Below the pieces are notes generated by a model that saw only the letters and a program-made list of their open reading frames with translations, was not told the DNA's origin and ran no database searches. 42,104 nt of DNA, from contig JAHHID010000025.1 in the NCBI GenBank assembly GCA_019359015.1, positions 1 to 42,104 of the forward strand, read 5' to 3'. Shown here piece after piece: positions 1 through 8,677 of the stretch (positions are counted from its first letter, which is position 1; every line of letters begins with the position of its first letter). This DNA is from Spirirestis rafaelensis WJT71-NPBG6. GTDB taxonomy: Bacteria > Cyanobacteriota > Cyanobacteriia > Cyanobacteriales > Nostocaceae. A program made the position numbers and the translations under genes.

Positions 1-1
1 T

Positions 2-148
2 GTGATGATTCGTGGCGGTCGGGTCAAGGACTTACCAGGCGTGAGATACCACATCATTCGTGGCACCTTAGATACAGCCGGAGTCAAAGACCGCAAGCAA
101 GGTCGTTCCAAATACGGAACTAAGCGTCCGAAAGAAGCGAAAAAATAA
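2..148 (+). CDS. rpsL: 30S ribosomal protein S12, 3' end only
   Basis: The first reading frame in the window encodes the last 48 residues of ribosomal protein S12, a decoding-centre protein of the 30S subunit. Recognisable S12 segments are [17 protein letters not shown], then [20 protein letters not shown] and the basic tail KRPKEAKK before the TAA. The start of the gene lies to the left of the window. It is followed by rpsG, fusA and tuf in the usual str-operon order. Identification rests on these conserved segments and on the operon order. Confidence 0.97.
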
Positions 149-540
149 ATGATAGTTAATTAATCGCTTTTTATGGGATTAATTGCTTCATGAAGTGTAT
201 AGCGCCAAAAAACGGTTAACGTTAGTGTAGACGTAAGGCAGCTTCCTCAAAAGTATGCTCCTTTGCTGGAGGCTTGCTCAGAAACGGCAGCAATCAGAGA
301 TGCTAGCACGTTTTGAGTGAAATCAAGTTAAATTGATAAAGCTTCCACCTACACCTGGTGCGTGCAGGAAGTTTTTAGAATGCTGTCAGCGACAGCAGCA
401 TTTTAATGTTTGATATTAAGGTATATAATGTTGTCGCCTTGTTGTCGCAAGTTTTGGGCAACAAGTTAACTTATTCAGCGTCGCAGCGATCGCATGTAAC
501 GCACATAATCTGGTTCGCAAATCCGAAGTAAGGGTAAAGT
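149..540 (+). other. rpsL-rpsG spacer with stem-loops
   Basis: This 392-base spacer holds no gene. It carries a compact hairpin at 382-396 (GCTGTC-AGC-GACAGC) running into AGCATTTTAATG. A second hairpin at 438-465 has the perfect 7-bp arms CTTGTTG and CAACAAG. A TATAAT hexamer sits at 424-429 between them, without a convincing -35 partner. The spacer is long for a str operon, so an extra promoter or leader for rpsG-fusA-tuf is possible. That is inference. Confidence 0.4.
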
Positions 541-1011
541 ATGTCTCGTCGTGGTGTTATTAAAAAGCGCCCAGTTCCGTCTGACTCAGTGTATAACAGT
601 CGTCTTGTTAGCATGATAATTCGGCGGATAATGCGTCATGGCAAGAAATCACTTGCCGCACGGATTGTTTATGAAGCTTTGAAAACAATTGAGGAACGCA
701 CTGGAGCGAATGCCTTAGAAACCTTTGAAAGAGCAGTGCGGAACGCAACGCCTTTAGTAGAAGTAAAAGCTCGTCGGGTTGGTGGAGCAACCTACCAAGT
801 ACCGATGGAAGTACGCAATGATCGGGGTACCACCCTAGCATTGCGCTGGTTGGTCCAGTTCTCAAGGGCTAGACCCGGACGGACAATGGCAAGCAGACTA
901 GCAAATGAATTAATGGATGCTGCCAACGAAACCGGAAACGCAATTCGCAAGCGCGAAGAAACGCACCGGATGGCTGAAGCTAACAAAGCTTTTGCTCACT
1001 ATCGTTACTAA
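541..1011 (+). CDS. rpsG: 30S ribosomal protein S7
   Basis: Encodes 156 residues, the normal length for bacterial S7, the primary 16S rRNA-binding protein that nucleates assembly of the 30S head. The start [20 protein letters not shown], the central [16 protein letters not shown]-type helix region and the [14 protein letters not shown] segment are typical of cyanobacterial and plastid S7. The ATG follows AAGGGTAAAGT, a weak purine-rich ribosome-binding stretch. It lies between rpsL and fusA in the str operon, with an unusually long spacer upstream that may carry its own promoter or leader. Nothing looks broken. Confidence 0.98.
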   Translation: MSRRGVIKKRPVPSDSVYNSRLVSMIIRRIMRHGKKSLAARIVYEALKTIEERTGANALETFERAVRNATPLVEVKARRVGGATYQVPMEVRNDRGTTLALRWLVQFSRARPGRTMASRLANELMDAANETGNAIRKREETHRMAEANKAFAHYRY

Positions 1012-1192
1012 CAGGCAGATACCTGTCAGAAATGGCAGGATGCCTAAAATACGTAGAGAACCGATATATCGCCAGTAAAAAAGCGATGTATCGTGGATTT
1101 CTATAAAAAAAAGGCGGTTTTCCGTAAAAGTATAGAAACTTAACAAAGTGTAATATACAAGATATCATGGGCGAAAGCTATAGGAGGCAGCT

Positions 1193-3271
1193 GTGGCACG
1201 TACGATCCCACTAGCGAAAGTACGCAACATTGGTATTGCGGCGCATATAGATGCGGGCAAGACAACAACAACAGAGAGAATATTGTTTTACTCTGGAATT
1301 ATTCACAAAATCGGCGAAGTCCATGAAGGAACAGCCGTAACAGACTGGATGGAACAGGAGCGGGAGCGAGGAATTACCATCACTGCCGCTGCGATAACAA
1401 CCAGTTGGAAAGATCATCAAATTAACATTATCGATACACCGGGTCACGTTGACTTCACGATTGAAGTTGAACGGTCGATGCGGGTGTTGGATGGTGTAAT
1501 AGCAGTATTTTGTTCAGTGGGCGGCGTGCAACCGCAGTCAGAGACAGTATGGCGGCAAGCAGACCGTTACAAAGTGCCTCGGATCGCCTTTATCAACAAA
1601 ATGGATCGCACAGGCGCGAACTTTTATCGAGTTCACGACCAGATGCGCGATAGGCTGCGAGCGAATGCGATCGCTATTCAACTGCCCATCGGTGCCGAAA
1701 ACGACTTCAAAGGCATTGTTGACTTAGTGCATATGCGTGCATATATGTACAATAATGACCAGGGAACAGATATCCAAGAAACAGATATCCCCGCCGAAAT
1801 GCAAGAGAAGGCGCAAGAATACCGCGTCAAGCTAGTGGAAGCAGTGTCAGAAACCGATGACAATCTGATGACCAAGTACTTCGAGGGCGAAGAACTGACA
1901 ACAGATGAAATTCGTACGGCACTACGCAAAGGCACAGTCGCAGGTACGATTGTCCCGGTACTATGTGGTTCAGCCTTTAAAAACAAAGGCGTGCAGTTGA
2001 TGTTGGATGCGGTTGTAGATTACCTGCCAGCACCAAGTGAAGTACCACCCATTCAAGGCACACTTTTGAATGGCGATACCGTTGAACGTCGAGCTGATGA
2101 CAACGAACCCCTATCGGCTTTGGCATTCAAGATTATGGCTGACCCTTACGGTCGCCTTACCTTCGTTCGCGTTTATTCTGGGATTCTGAAAAAGGGTAGC
2201 TACGTCCTCAACGCTACCAAGAATAAGAAAGAACGCATTTCCCGTCTGGTCGTTTTGAAAGCAGATGATCGACAAGATGTCGAAGAACTGCGTGCAGGTG
2301 ATTTGGGAGCAGCGTTGGGATTGAAAGACACCTTGACAGGTGACACCATCACTGATGAAGGTTCACCAGTAATTCTGGAATCTTTGTTTATTCCTGAGCC
2401 TGTCATCTCGGTAGCGGTTGAACCCAAAACCAAGAACGACATGGACAAGTTGTCCAAGGCTTTGCAATCACTTTCAGAAGAAGATCCAACCTTCCGGGTT
2501 AACGTTGATCCGGAAACCAACCAAACCGTGATTGCAGGGATGGGAGAGCTACACCTGGAAATTCTTGTAGACCGCATGTTGCGAGAATTTAAGGTGGAAG
2601 CGAATGTCGGTGCGCCGCAAGTAGCTTACCGCGAAACCATCCGTAAAGGTGTCAACAAAGTAGAAGGCAAATTTATCCGTCAGAGTGGTGGTAAAGGTCA
2701 ATACGGTCACGTTGTGATCAATTTGGAACCCGGAGAACCAGGAACAGGCTTTGAATTTGTCTCGAAGATTGTTGGTGGTATCGTCCCGAAAGAGTACATC
2801 GGACCTGCCGAACAGGGAATGAAAGAAAGCTGTGAAAGCGGTGTTCTCGCTGGATATCCATTAATTGATGTCAAAGCAACATTGATTGATGGTTCTTACC
2901 ACGATGTAGACTCCTCGGAAATGGCTTTCAAAATCGCTGGCTCAATGGCGATGAAAGAGGCTGTGATGAAAGCCTCACCCGTACTGTTAGAGCCTATGAT
3001 GAAAGTTGAGGTAGAAGTTCCCGAAAACTACCTTGGAGATGTTATGGGCGACCTCAATTCCCGTCGCGGGCAAATTGAGGGGATGGGATCTGAGCAGGGA
3101 ATTGCCAAAGTAACTGCTAAAGTACCATTAGCAGAAATGTTTGGCTACGCTACTGATATCCGGTCTAAAACCCAAGGTCGGGGCATCTTCTCAATGGAGT
3201 TTAGCCGTTACGAAGAAGTGCCTCGCAACGTGGCTGAGGCAATCATTGCTAAAAGCAAAGGGAACGCTTAA
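1193..3271 (+). CDS. fusA: Translation elongation factor G
   Basis: A 692-residue ribosomal translocase GTPase that moves tRNA and mRNA through the ribosome and acts with RRF in recycling. The N-terminal G domain shows [12 protein letters not shown] (G1), [13 protein letters not shown] (G3) and NKMD (G4). Domains II to V follow with the usual spacing, including GELHLEI and the C-terminal RGQIEGM. Length matches the family. The start is GTG at 1193, chosen because a full AGGAGG lies at 1182-1187 and the protein then begins [15 protein letters not shown] as in homologues. It sits between rpsG and tuf and ends 23 bases before the tuf start, so the two are surely cotranscribed. Confidence 0.98.
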   Translation: MARTIPLAKVRNIGIAAHIDAGKTTTTERILFYSGIIHKIGEVHEGTAVTDWMEQERERGITITAAAITTSWKDHQINIIDTPGHVDFTIEVERSMRVLDGVIAVFCSVGGVQPQSETVWRQADRYKVPRIAFINKMDRTGANFYRVHDQMRDRLRANAIAIQLPIGAENDFKGIVDLVHMRAYMYNNDQGTDIQETDIPAEMQEKAQEYRVKLVEAVSETDDNLMTKYFEGEELTTDEIRTALRKGTVAGTIVPVLCGSAFKNKGVQLMLDAVVDYLPAPSEVPPIQGTLLNGDTVERRADDNEPLSALAFKIMADPYGRLTFVRVYSGILKKGSYVLNATKNKKERISRLVVLKADDRQDVEELRAGDLGAALGLKDTLTGDTITDEGSPVILESLFIPEPVISVAVEPKTKNDMDKLSKALQSLSEEDPTFRVNVDPETNQTVIAGMGELHLEILVDRMLREFKVEANVGAPQVAYRETIRKGVNKVEGKFIRQSGGKGQYGHVVINLEPGEPGTGFEFVSKIVGGIVPKEYIGPAEQGMKESCESGVLAGYPLIDVKATLIDGSYHDVDSSEMAFKIAGSMAMKEAVMKASPVLLEPMMKVEVEVPENYLGDVMGDLNSRRGQIEGMGSEQGIAKVTAKVPLAEMFGYATDIRSKTQGRGIFSMEFSRYEEVPRNVAEAIIAKSKGNA

Positions 3272-3294
3272 TTAGATAAAGGAAACGAGGATTA

Positions 3295-4524
3295 ATGGCA
3301 CGCGCAAAGTTTGAAAGGAATAAACCCCACATAAATATCGGTACTGTTGGACACGTTGACCACGGTAAAACTACGTTAACGGCAGCTATCACCATGACCT
3401 TAGCCGCTAACGGTCAAGCCATCGCTAAGGGTTACGATCAAATCGATAACGCACCCGAAGAAAAGGCACGGGGTATTACAATTAATACCGCTCACGTTGA
3501 GTACGAAACCCAAAATCGTCACTATGCCCACGTGGACTGTCCCGGACACGCTGACTATGTGAAGAACATGATTACCGGTGCGGCACAGATGGATGGAGGC
3601 ATCCTTGTAGTAGCTGCTACCGATGGTCCGATGCCCCAAACTCGCGAACACATTCTGTTAGCAAAGCAGGTGGGTGTACCCAGCTTGGTTGTCTTCTTGA
3701 ACAAAGAAGACTTGATGGATGACCCAGAACTCTTGGAACTAGTAGAACTAGAACTGAGAGAATTGCTCACCAGCTACGATTTCCCTGGTGACGACATCCC
3801 CATTATCAAAGGCTCTGGTCTGCAAGCTCTGGAAGCTATGACCAAGAATCCTAAGACCCAACGCGGTGAAAATGAGTGGGTAGATAAAATCTATGAGTTG
3901 ATGGACTCTGTAGATTCCTTTATCCCCACTCCAGAGCGAGATGTGGATAAGCCTTTCTTGATGGCGATTGAAGACGTATTCTCCATCACAGGTCGCGGTA
4001 CTGTTGCCACAGGTCGGATTGAGCGGGGTATAGTCAAAGTAGGCGATAACGTTGAACTAGTAGGTATCAGAAACACTCGCGCCACTACCGTAACTGGTAT
4101 TGAGATGTTCAAGAAGAGTCTTGACCAAGGTATGGCTGGGGATAACGCCGGTGTACTACTGCGTGGTATTCAGAAAACTGATATTGAACGCGGTATGGTG
4201 TTAGCAAAACCCGGTTCGATTACTCCCCACACCCAATTTGAAGGTGAAGTGTACGTACTTACAGAAAAAGAAGGTGGTCGCAAGACTCCATTTTTCTCTG
4301 GCTATCGTCCTCAATTTTATGTGCGGACAACAGACGTAACCGGCACGATTACAGCATTCACTTCCGATGATGGTAGCGAGGCAGAAATGGTGATGCCAGG
4401 CGATCGCATTAAAATGAGTGTGGAATTAATCAACCCGATCGCTATTGAACAAGGTATGCGCTTCGCTATTCGTGAAGGTGGTCGCACCATCGGTGCGGGT
4501 GTCGTATCTAAAATTCTGAAGTAA
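3295..4524 (+). CDS. tuf: Translation elongation factor Tu
   Basis: A 409-residue GTPase that delivers aminoacyl-tRNA to the ribosomal A site. Visible motifs are [10 protein letters not shown] (G1), [12 protein letters not shown] (switch I), [13 protein letters not shown] (G3) and NKEDLMDD (G4). Domains 2 and 3 follow with [13 protein letters not shown] and the C-terminal [18 protein letters not shown]. The length fits cyanobacterial EF-Tu, which carries a short insertion relative to the E. coli protein. The ATG follows an ACGAGG ribosome-binding site and comes 23 bases after fusA. The gene closes the str operon at a strong terminator. Confidence 0.98.
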   Translation: MARAKFERNKPHINIGTVGHVDHGKTTLTAAITMTLAANGQAIAKGYDQIDNAPEEKARGITINTAHVEYETQNRHYAHVDCPGHADYVKNMITGAAQMDGGILVVAATDGPMPQTREHILLAKQVGVPSLVVFLNKEDLMDDPELLELVELELRELLTSYDFPGDDIPIIKGSGLQALEAMTKNPKTQRGENEWVDKIYELMDSVDSFIPTPERDVDKPFLMAIEDVFSITGRGTVATGRIERGIVKVGDNVELVGIRNTRATTVTGIEMFKKSLDQGMAGDNAGVLLRGIQKTDIERGMVLAKPGSITPHTQFEGEVYVLTEKEGGRKTPFFSGYRPQFYVRTTDVTGTITAFTSDDGSEAEMVMPGDRIKMSVELINPIAIEQGMRFAIREGGRTIGAGVVSKILK

Positions 4525-4549
4525 CACTTCTGTAATTTAATCAAAATAT

Positions 4550-4585
4550 GGAGCAGAGATGGTATAATACCTCTCTGCTCCTTTC
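4550..4585 (+). terminator. Rho-independent terminator after tuf
   Basis: A perfect 10-bp stem (GGAGCAGAGA at 4550-4559 pairing with TCTCTGCTCC at 4572-4581) encloses a second 5-bp stem GGTAT/ATACC, and the hairpin is followed by TTTCTC. It begins 25 bases after the tuf stop and is the likely end of the str operon transcript. Confidence 0.85.
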
Positions 4586-4597
4586 TCTGACCTCAAA

Positions 4598-4790
4598 TTT
4601 AGGGACTAAGGACTAGGCATTAGGGACTAGGAATTACGGATTTCAAGAGGGGAAAAGGGGTGCATAGGAAAGGGGAAAAGCCCAATTGCCTATTACCCCT
4701 TCGCTCCTCGCCAGTCGCTCGAAGTACTGCTTCCCCAGTCCCACCCCAGTCCCGACTCCCCACTCCCCTAATTAATCCGAACCTGGACAA
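4598..4790. repeat. Low-complexity repeat spacer before rpsJ
   Basis: The tuf-rpsJ spacer holds short direct repeats of the GGGACTAGG type (4602-4634) and a C-rich stretch built from CCCAGTCCC and ACTCCCC units (about 4725-4768). These are typical cyanobacterial spacer repeats, not coding. They separate rpsJ from the str operon, so rpsJ may have its own promoter here. Confidence 0.5.
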
Positions 4791-4796
4791 TTAAAG

Positions 4797-5114
4797 ATGG
4801 CAACTCTACAGCAACAAAAAATTAGAATTCGCTTACAGGCTTTTGACCGTCGCTTACTGGATACATCTTGCGAGAAGATTGTAGACACAGCTAACCGGAC
4901 TAACGCTACAGCCATAGGACCGATTCCTTTACCAACAAAACGCAGGATATATTGCCTGCTGCGATCGCCCCACGTCGATAAAGACTCACGGGAACACTTT
5001 GAAACTCGCACCCATCGCCGCATTATTGACATTTATCAACCTTCTTCTAAAACTATTGATGCTTTGATGAAACTTGATTTGCCATCTGGTGTGGACATTG
5101 AAGTTAAATTGTAA
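4797..5114 (+). CDS. rpsJ: 30S ribosomal protein S10
   Basis: A 105-residue S10 protein of the 30S head, the same family as the antitermination factor NusE. The sequence [20 protein letters not shown], the loop [12 protein letters not shown] and the segment [17 protein letters not shown] are diagnostic. In cyanobacteria rpsJ commonly follows tuf instead of opening the S10 operon, and that is the arrangement here. The ATG is preceded only by ACAATTAAAG, a weak ribosome-binding sequence. A terminator at 5213 makes this a short transcription unit. Confidence 0.98.
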   Translation: MATLQQQKIRIRLQAFDRRLLDTSCEKIVDTANRTNATAIGPIPLPTKRRIYCLLRSPHVDKDSREHFETRTHRRIIDIYQPSSKTIDALMKLDLPSGVDIEVKL

Positions 5115-5138
5115 ATAGTTACTGGTTTGTAGATAGTG

Positions 5139-5190
5139 GTCAGTCGTTGGTGGATGACTGTTAATGGTTAACCATCAACTAACAACTGAC
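5139..5190. repeat. Imperfect inverted repeat after rpsJ
   Basis: The arm at 5139-5156 (GTCAGTCGTTGGTGGATG) pairs imperfectly with 5173-5190 (CATCAACTAACAACTGAC). A relative of the same sequence occurs at 7941-7975 after the DUF1997 gene. It looks like a dispersed spacer repeat, not a regulatory site. Confidence 0.5.
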
Positions 5191-5212
5191 ATTATGTGGT
5201 ATGAATATTTAC

Positions 5213-5247
5213 AAAGCCCTGAATAAATATGTCTCAGGGCTTTTTAT
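5213..5247 (+). terminator. Rho-independent terminator after rpsJ
   Basis: A perfect 10-bp stem (AAAGCCCTGA at 5213-5222 with TCAGGGCTTT at 5234-5243) with an 11-base loop runs into TTTTATTTA. It stands about 100 bases after the rpsJ stop. Confidence 0.85.
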
Positions 5248-5338
5248 TTAGCCAAAAAACAAATGATAGAATGTAAGGAATAAACGGGAAAAGCAAAAAA
5301 TAATATCTTTTAAAGATTAAATTTATACTAAGGCAACA

Positions 5339-5986
5339 ATGACATCTTCTTCTAAAATTGCGGTTCGCGAACTACCTCTGTTCCCGTTACCGGAAGTAGT
5401 TCTATTTCCCACCAGACCGTTACCCCTGCATATTTTTGAATTTCGCTACAGAATCATGATGAACACGATTCTGGACAGTGATCGCAGGTTTGGTGTCTTG
5501 ATGTTCGATCAAGCAAAAGGCGCGATGGCAAATGTTGGCTGCTGTGCGGAAATTATTCATTACCAGCGGCTACCAGATGACCGGATGAAGATGCTAACTT
5601 TAGGGCAACAGAGATTTCGCGTCCTAGAATATGTCAGAGAAAAGCCATATCGTGTTGGTTTAGTTGAGTGGATTGAAGATGAACCGCCAAGCAAGGATTT
5701 ACGACCTTTAGCAACAGATGTAGAACAACTCCTACGAGATGTTGTACGTCTATCATCTAAGTTGACTGAACAAAACATCGAACTGCCAGAAGACTTGCCA
5801 GACTTGCCAATAGAATTATCTTACTGGGTAGCGAGTAACCTTTATGGTGTAGCGCCAGAGCAACAGTTATTGTTAGAAATGCAAGACACTGCCGCTCGCT
5901 TAGAACGCGAAGCTGAAATTTTGACTTCTACTCGCAATCATCTTGCGGCTCGCACTGTTCTCAAAGATACTTTTAATGAGAAATGA
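5339..5986 (+). CDS. Lon-type substrate-binding domain protein
   Basis: A 215-residue protein made up of the N-terminal domain of Lon protease without ATPase or protease parts. The motif LPLFPLPEVVLFPTRPLPLH followed by IFEFRYRIMM is the hallmark of this domain, and residues 10-190 correspond to it. Stand-alone versions are widespread in cyanobacteria, often beside rpsJ, and are thought to bind proteins, but no precise role is known. The start at 5339 has only an A-rich upstream stretch. A terminator separates it from rpsJ, so it probably has its own promoter in 5250-5338. Confidence 0.9.
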   Translation: MTSSSKIAVRELPLFPLPEVVLFPTRPLPLHIFEFRYRIMMNTILDSDRRFGVLMFDQAKGAMANVGCCAEIIHYQRLPDDRMKMLTLGQQRFRVLEYVREKPYRVGLVEWIEDEPPSKDLRPLATDVEQLLRDVVRLSSKLTEQNIELPEDLPDLPIELSYWVASNLYGVAPEQQLLLEMQDTAARLEREAEILTSTRNHLAARTVLKDTFNEK

Positions 5987-6077
5987 TGAGTTAATAGTCA
6001 TTGGTCAAGAGTCAAGAATCAAGCTTGAACAGTTAAAGTATCTTTAGACTATGGACTTTAGACTAATGACTGTTAAG

Positions 6078-6950
6078 TTATATAGCGTTGGCTGGTAGAA
6101 CATTGTAACTACCGAAATTTTTTAATAATTCTGTGTAATTGCTCAATTCAGCTAAAGCAGATTGCATTTTTGGCTCGGTGGAATCTGCTTCTAGATCAAT
6201 AAAAAACAAGTATTCTCCGAGCGATCGCTTCGTAGGGCGAGACTGAATTTTGCTAAGGTTAATATTAAGTTCGGCAAATATTTGTAGGGGTTTGACCAGA
6301 GAACCGGGTGTATTGGCAGGCATACTGAAAGCTAGAGAAGTATGACTAGCACTTGCTGAAGCTATTCGGTAAGCTGTGTCTACTTCAGTTTGACTTACCA
6401 CCAAAAAGCGAGTACAGTTTTCTGGATAGTCGTTAATTCCCCTAGCTAGTATCGGTAAGTTGTACAATTGTGCCGCTCTACTAGAGGAAATTACTGCTGC
6501 CGTTTTGTCGTTTTCTAAGTATTGTAGCGCTTCGGTTGTAGAATTAGTGGGAATCAACTCTACACTAGGCAGAAACTTTTCCAACCATTGCTGACATTGC
6601 GCCAAACCTTGCGGGTGAGAAGAAACTGTTTTAATCTTATTTAAGCTAGTAGCGCAGGAAATTAACGCATGAACAATCGGCATTACCAAGGCCATTTGAA
6701 TTCGCAAAGTTTCCAATTGCCATAGCGAATCGAGCGTCATTGTCACGCTTCCTTCAATAGAATTTTCTACAGGCACAACAGCTAATTGTGCATTATTTTG
6801 AACAACGGCTTGGAGTGATTGGGCAATGCTGGGATAGGGGCACAAATTAGCTTCAATTCCCTTGTTTTTCGCCAGCCAATTGAGATAAAAAAGAGCCGCT
6901 TGTTCGGCGTAAGTGCCAGGTGGTCCTAAATGTGCAATTGATTGATTCAT
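6078..6950 (-). CDS. pheA: Prephenate dehydratase
   Basis: A 290-residue cytoplasmic enzyme that converts prephenate to phenylpyruvate in phenylalanine synthesis. It starts MNQSIAHLGPPGTYAEQAAL, the standard PDT opening. It carries VPVENSIEGSV and the catalytic-site segment NCTRFLVV. A C-terminal ACT domain (about residues 200-285) contains the IQSRPTKRSLGEYLFFIDLE regulatory segment, so feedback inhibition by phenylalanine is expected from the family. There is no chorismate mutase domain, so this is the monofunctional form. It stands alone on the minus strand, convergent with the Lon-domain gene. Confidence 0.96.
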   Translation of the reverse strand: MNQSIAHLGPPGTYAEQAALFYLNWLAKNKGIEANLCPYPSIAQSLQAVVQNNAQLAVVPVENSIEGSVTMTLDSLWQLETLRIQMALVMPIVHALISCATSLNKIKTVSSHPQGLAQCQQWLEKFLPSVELIPTNSTTEALQYLENDKTAAVISSSRAAQLYNLPILARGINDYPENCTRFLVVSQTEVDTAYRIASASASHTSLAFSMPANTPGSLVKPLQIFAELNINLSKIQSRPTKRSLGEYLFFIDLEADSTEPKMQSALAELSNYTELLKNFGSYNVLPANAI

Positions 6951-7322
6951 CGCCTTGAGCCTTTAGTTGCCGCTTATATTCATAACAGATAATAAGGGCG
7001 ATCGCATGAGAACTAACTTCAAATTATTAAACAGATATTGTCACAATTAACTGCTTTCAAGTACGAAATCTCAAGTAAATGTATCAAAACGCAGTATTGT
7101 TGATAAATTAAATCAATAATTCTAACTGGAGTTAGATATTGGGAGACAACATTAAAGGATATACTTAAATAGAGTAGGAAACACTGACTCACCATAACTT
7201 GACCGCGATCGCACGTAAAGCTGCAACTATTAAGGAGTGAAGAATTTATCAAGCAGCTTTGTAATTAGTGATTTATTCGGAAAAATTTAAAATTATTCTA
7301 CTATACGCAGTATCGTTTGCTC
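6951..7322. other. Divergent spacer, pheA / DUF1997 gene
   Basis: An AT-rich 372-base spacer between divergent genes, so it should hold both promoters. It contains two HIP1 octamers and a 16-base inverted repeat at 7131-7146 (TCTAACT-GG-AGTTAGA) that could be an operator. No small gene was convincing; the open frames here have no coding character. Confidence 0.4.
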
Positions 7323-7910
7323 ATGGCTACTAGGTTTACTGCCTCTTTATCGGTTGAAATCGCTGTTCCAGAGCAGCCCATCCCCATTCAACACTACTTG
7401 CGTCAACCCCAACGTTTGGTTAATGCTTTAGTTGACCCAACTCGCATTCAGCAACTTTCTGAAGAAGTATTTCGCTTGAAAATGCGTCCGCTGACTTTTA
7501 TGACACTCAGTATTCAACCGACTGTAGACATGAGAGTGTGGGCAGAATCAAATGGAACTATTTGTTTGCGATCGGTGGGTTGTGAAATTCTTGGTGTTGA
7601 ATATATTAACCAACGTTTTAATCTAAATTTAAAAGGGTATTTGTCTCCTCACGAGCGAGAGGCTGACACTCTCTTAAAAGGAAAAGCTGATTTAGAGGTG
7701 CAGGTTGATTTGCCACCGCCATTTTCCTTCATGCCGACATCAATTTTGGAAGCTACCGGTAATGGTTTACTAAAAAGTGTTTTGATGACAGTTAAACAAA
7801 GATTGTTACATCAATTATTGGCGGATTACCGCCGTTGGGTAATATCACAAACTAAGGAAATAGAACTAGCTGATAACAGTACTGAATTGCCTATACTCGG
7901 TACAGAGTGA
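7323..7910 (+). CDS. DUF1997 family protein
   Basis: About 195 residues, matching the cyanobacterial and plastid DUF1997 family, whose function is unknown. Typical segments are FTASLSVEIAVPEQPIPIQHYL near the start, RPLTFMTLSIQPTVDMRVW in the middle, and PFSFMPTSILEATGNGLL near the C-terminus. I chose the ATG at 7323 over an in-frame TTG two codons upstream because it gives the usual MATRF-type start. No clear ribosome-binding site precedes it. It has no signal peptide or membrane segment. It is convergent with rnhB. Confidence 0.85.
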   Translation: MATRFTASLSVEIAVPEQPIPIQHYLRQPQRLVNALVDPTRIQQLSEEVFRLKMRPLTFMTLSIQPTVDMRVWAESNGTICLRSVGCEILGVEYINQRFNLNLKGYLSPHEREADTLLKGKADLEVQVDLPPPFSFMPTSILEATGNGLLKSVLMTVKQRLLHQLLADYRRWVISQTKEIELADNSTELPILGTE

Positions 7911-7993
7911 TTTTTTTAGTTTTGCAGAGTAATTGTTGCTAGTTGACTTTCAATCGTCAACTAACAACTAACAAATAACAATTAACTCTTTAC

Positions 7994-8662
7994 TCAAAGC
8001 TGAATTTGGCAAGGACGAAATGACCGACGATGCAGCGGTGAAGCACCGTAGTCTTGCAGCGCTGTTAGATGCCGCTGGCTACCATAACCCTTGTTCCGCT
8101 CTAGGTCGTACATGGGGTATTTTGATGCCAGACGCACTACCAAATCGTCACGCCACACTTTGGCAACAATGCTAGCAGAGGCAATGGTAAGCGATCGCTC
8201 GTCGCCTTTGACTATGGTTTGTTGCGGCATTAACAAGTCTTTTACCAACTGATTGCCATCAATCCAACAAAGTGCAGGCTGTACTTTCAGCTTCAGCACA
8301 GCCCGCTTCATGGCTAAAAGTGTTGCCTGCAAAATGTTTATAGAGTCAATTTCGGCTATTGTTGCAAAACCGATTTTCCAGTCTATCGCTAAAGCACAAA
8401 TTTGCTGCGCTAACTGAATTCTTCGAGAACTAGACAGCTTTTTACTATCTTTAATTTTAGCCGCCATCAGAACGGGCATTGCGCTTTTTGGTAGTATCAC
8501 TGCTGCCGCAACTACAGGACCAAATAGCGCACCCCGTCCCACTTCATCTACACCTGCAATCAACCCTTCAATGTCTGAATAGCCAGACAATTCCAGCCAA
8601 ATCGATTCTCCTGGGGATGTTGGCGATCCTAGAGAAACGACAGCTTGCTTTTTCTGTACCAT
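7994..8662 (-). CDS. rnhB: Ribonuclease HII
   Basis: A 222-residue enzyme that cuts the RNA strand of RNA-DNA hybrids, especially at single ribonucleotides in DNA. The active-site motif GVDEVGRGALFGPV is at residues 37-50, with Asp39 and Glu40. Further conserved parts are KDSKKLSS, CWIDGN and the DERSLTIASASIVAKVWRD segment. Length is normal for bacterial RNase HII, with a cyanobacterial N-terminal extension of about 30 residues. It lies 15 bases downstream of the rne stop on the same strand and is surely cotranscribed with rne, placing two RNA-processing nucleases in one unit. Confidence 0.96.
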   Translation of the reverse strand: MVQKKQAVVSLGSPTSPGESIWLELSGYSDIEGLIAGVDEVGRGALFGPVVAAAVILPKSAMPVLMAAKIKDSKKLSSSRRIQLAQQICALAIDWKIGFATIAEIDSINILQATLLAMKRAVLKLKVQPALCWIDGNQLVKDLLMPQQTIVKGDERSLTIASASIVAKVWRDDLVVRLASKYPMYDLERNKGYGSQRHLTALQDYGASPLHRRSFRPCQIQL

Positions 8663-8677
8663 TACGAAACTTCACTT

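Noticed and set aside
7019-7252. Minus-strand frame between pheA and the DUF1997 gene
   Set aside because: AT-rich, Ile/Leu/Ser-heavy translation with no known motif, in a divergent promoter region.
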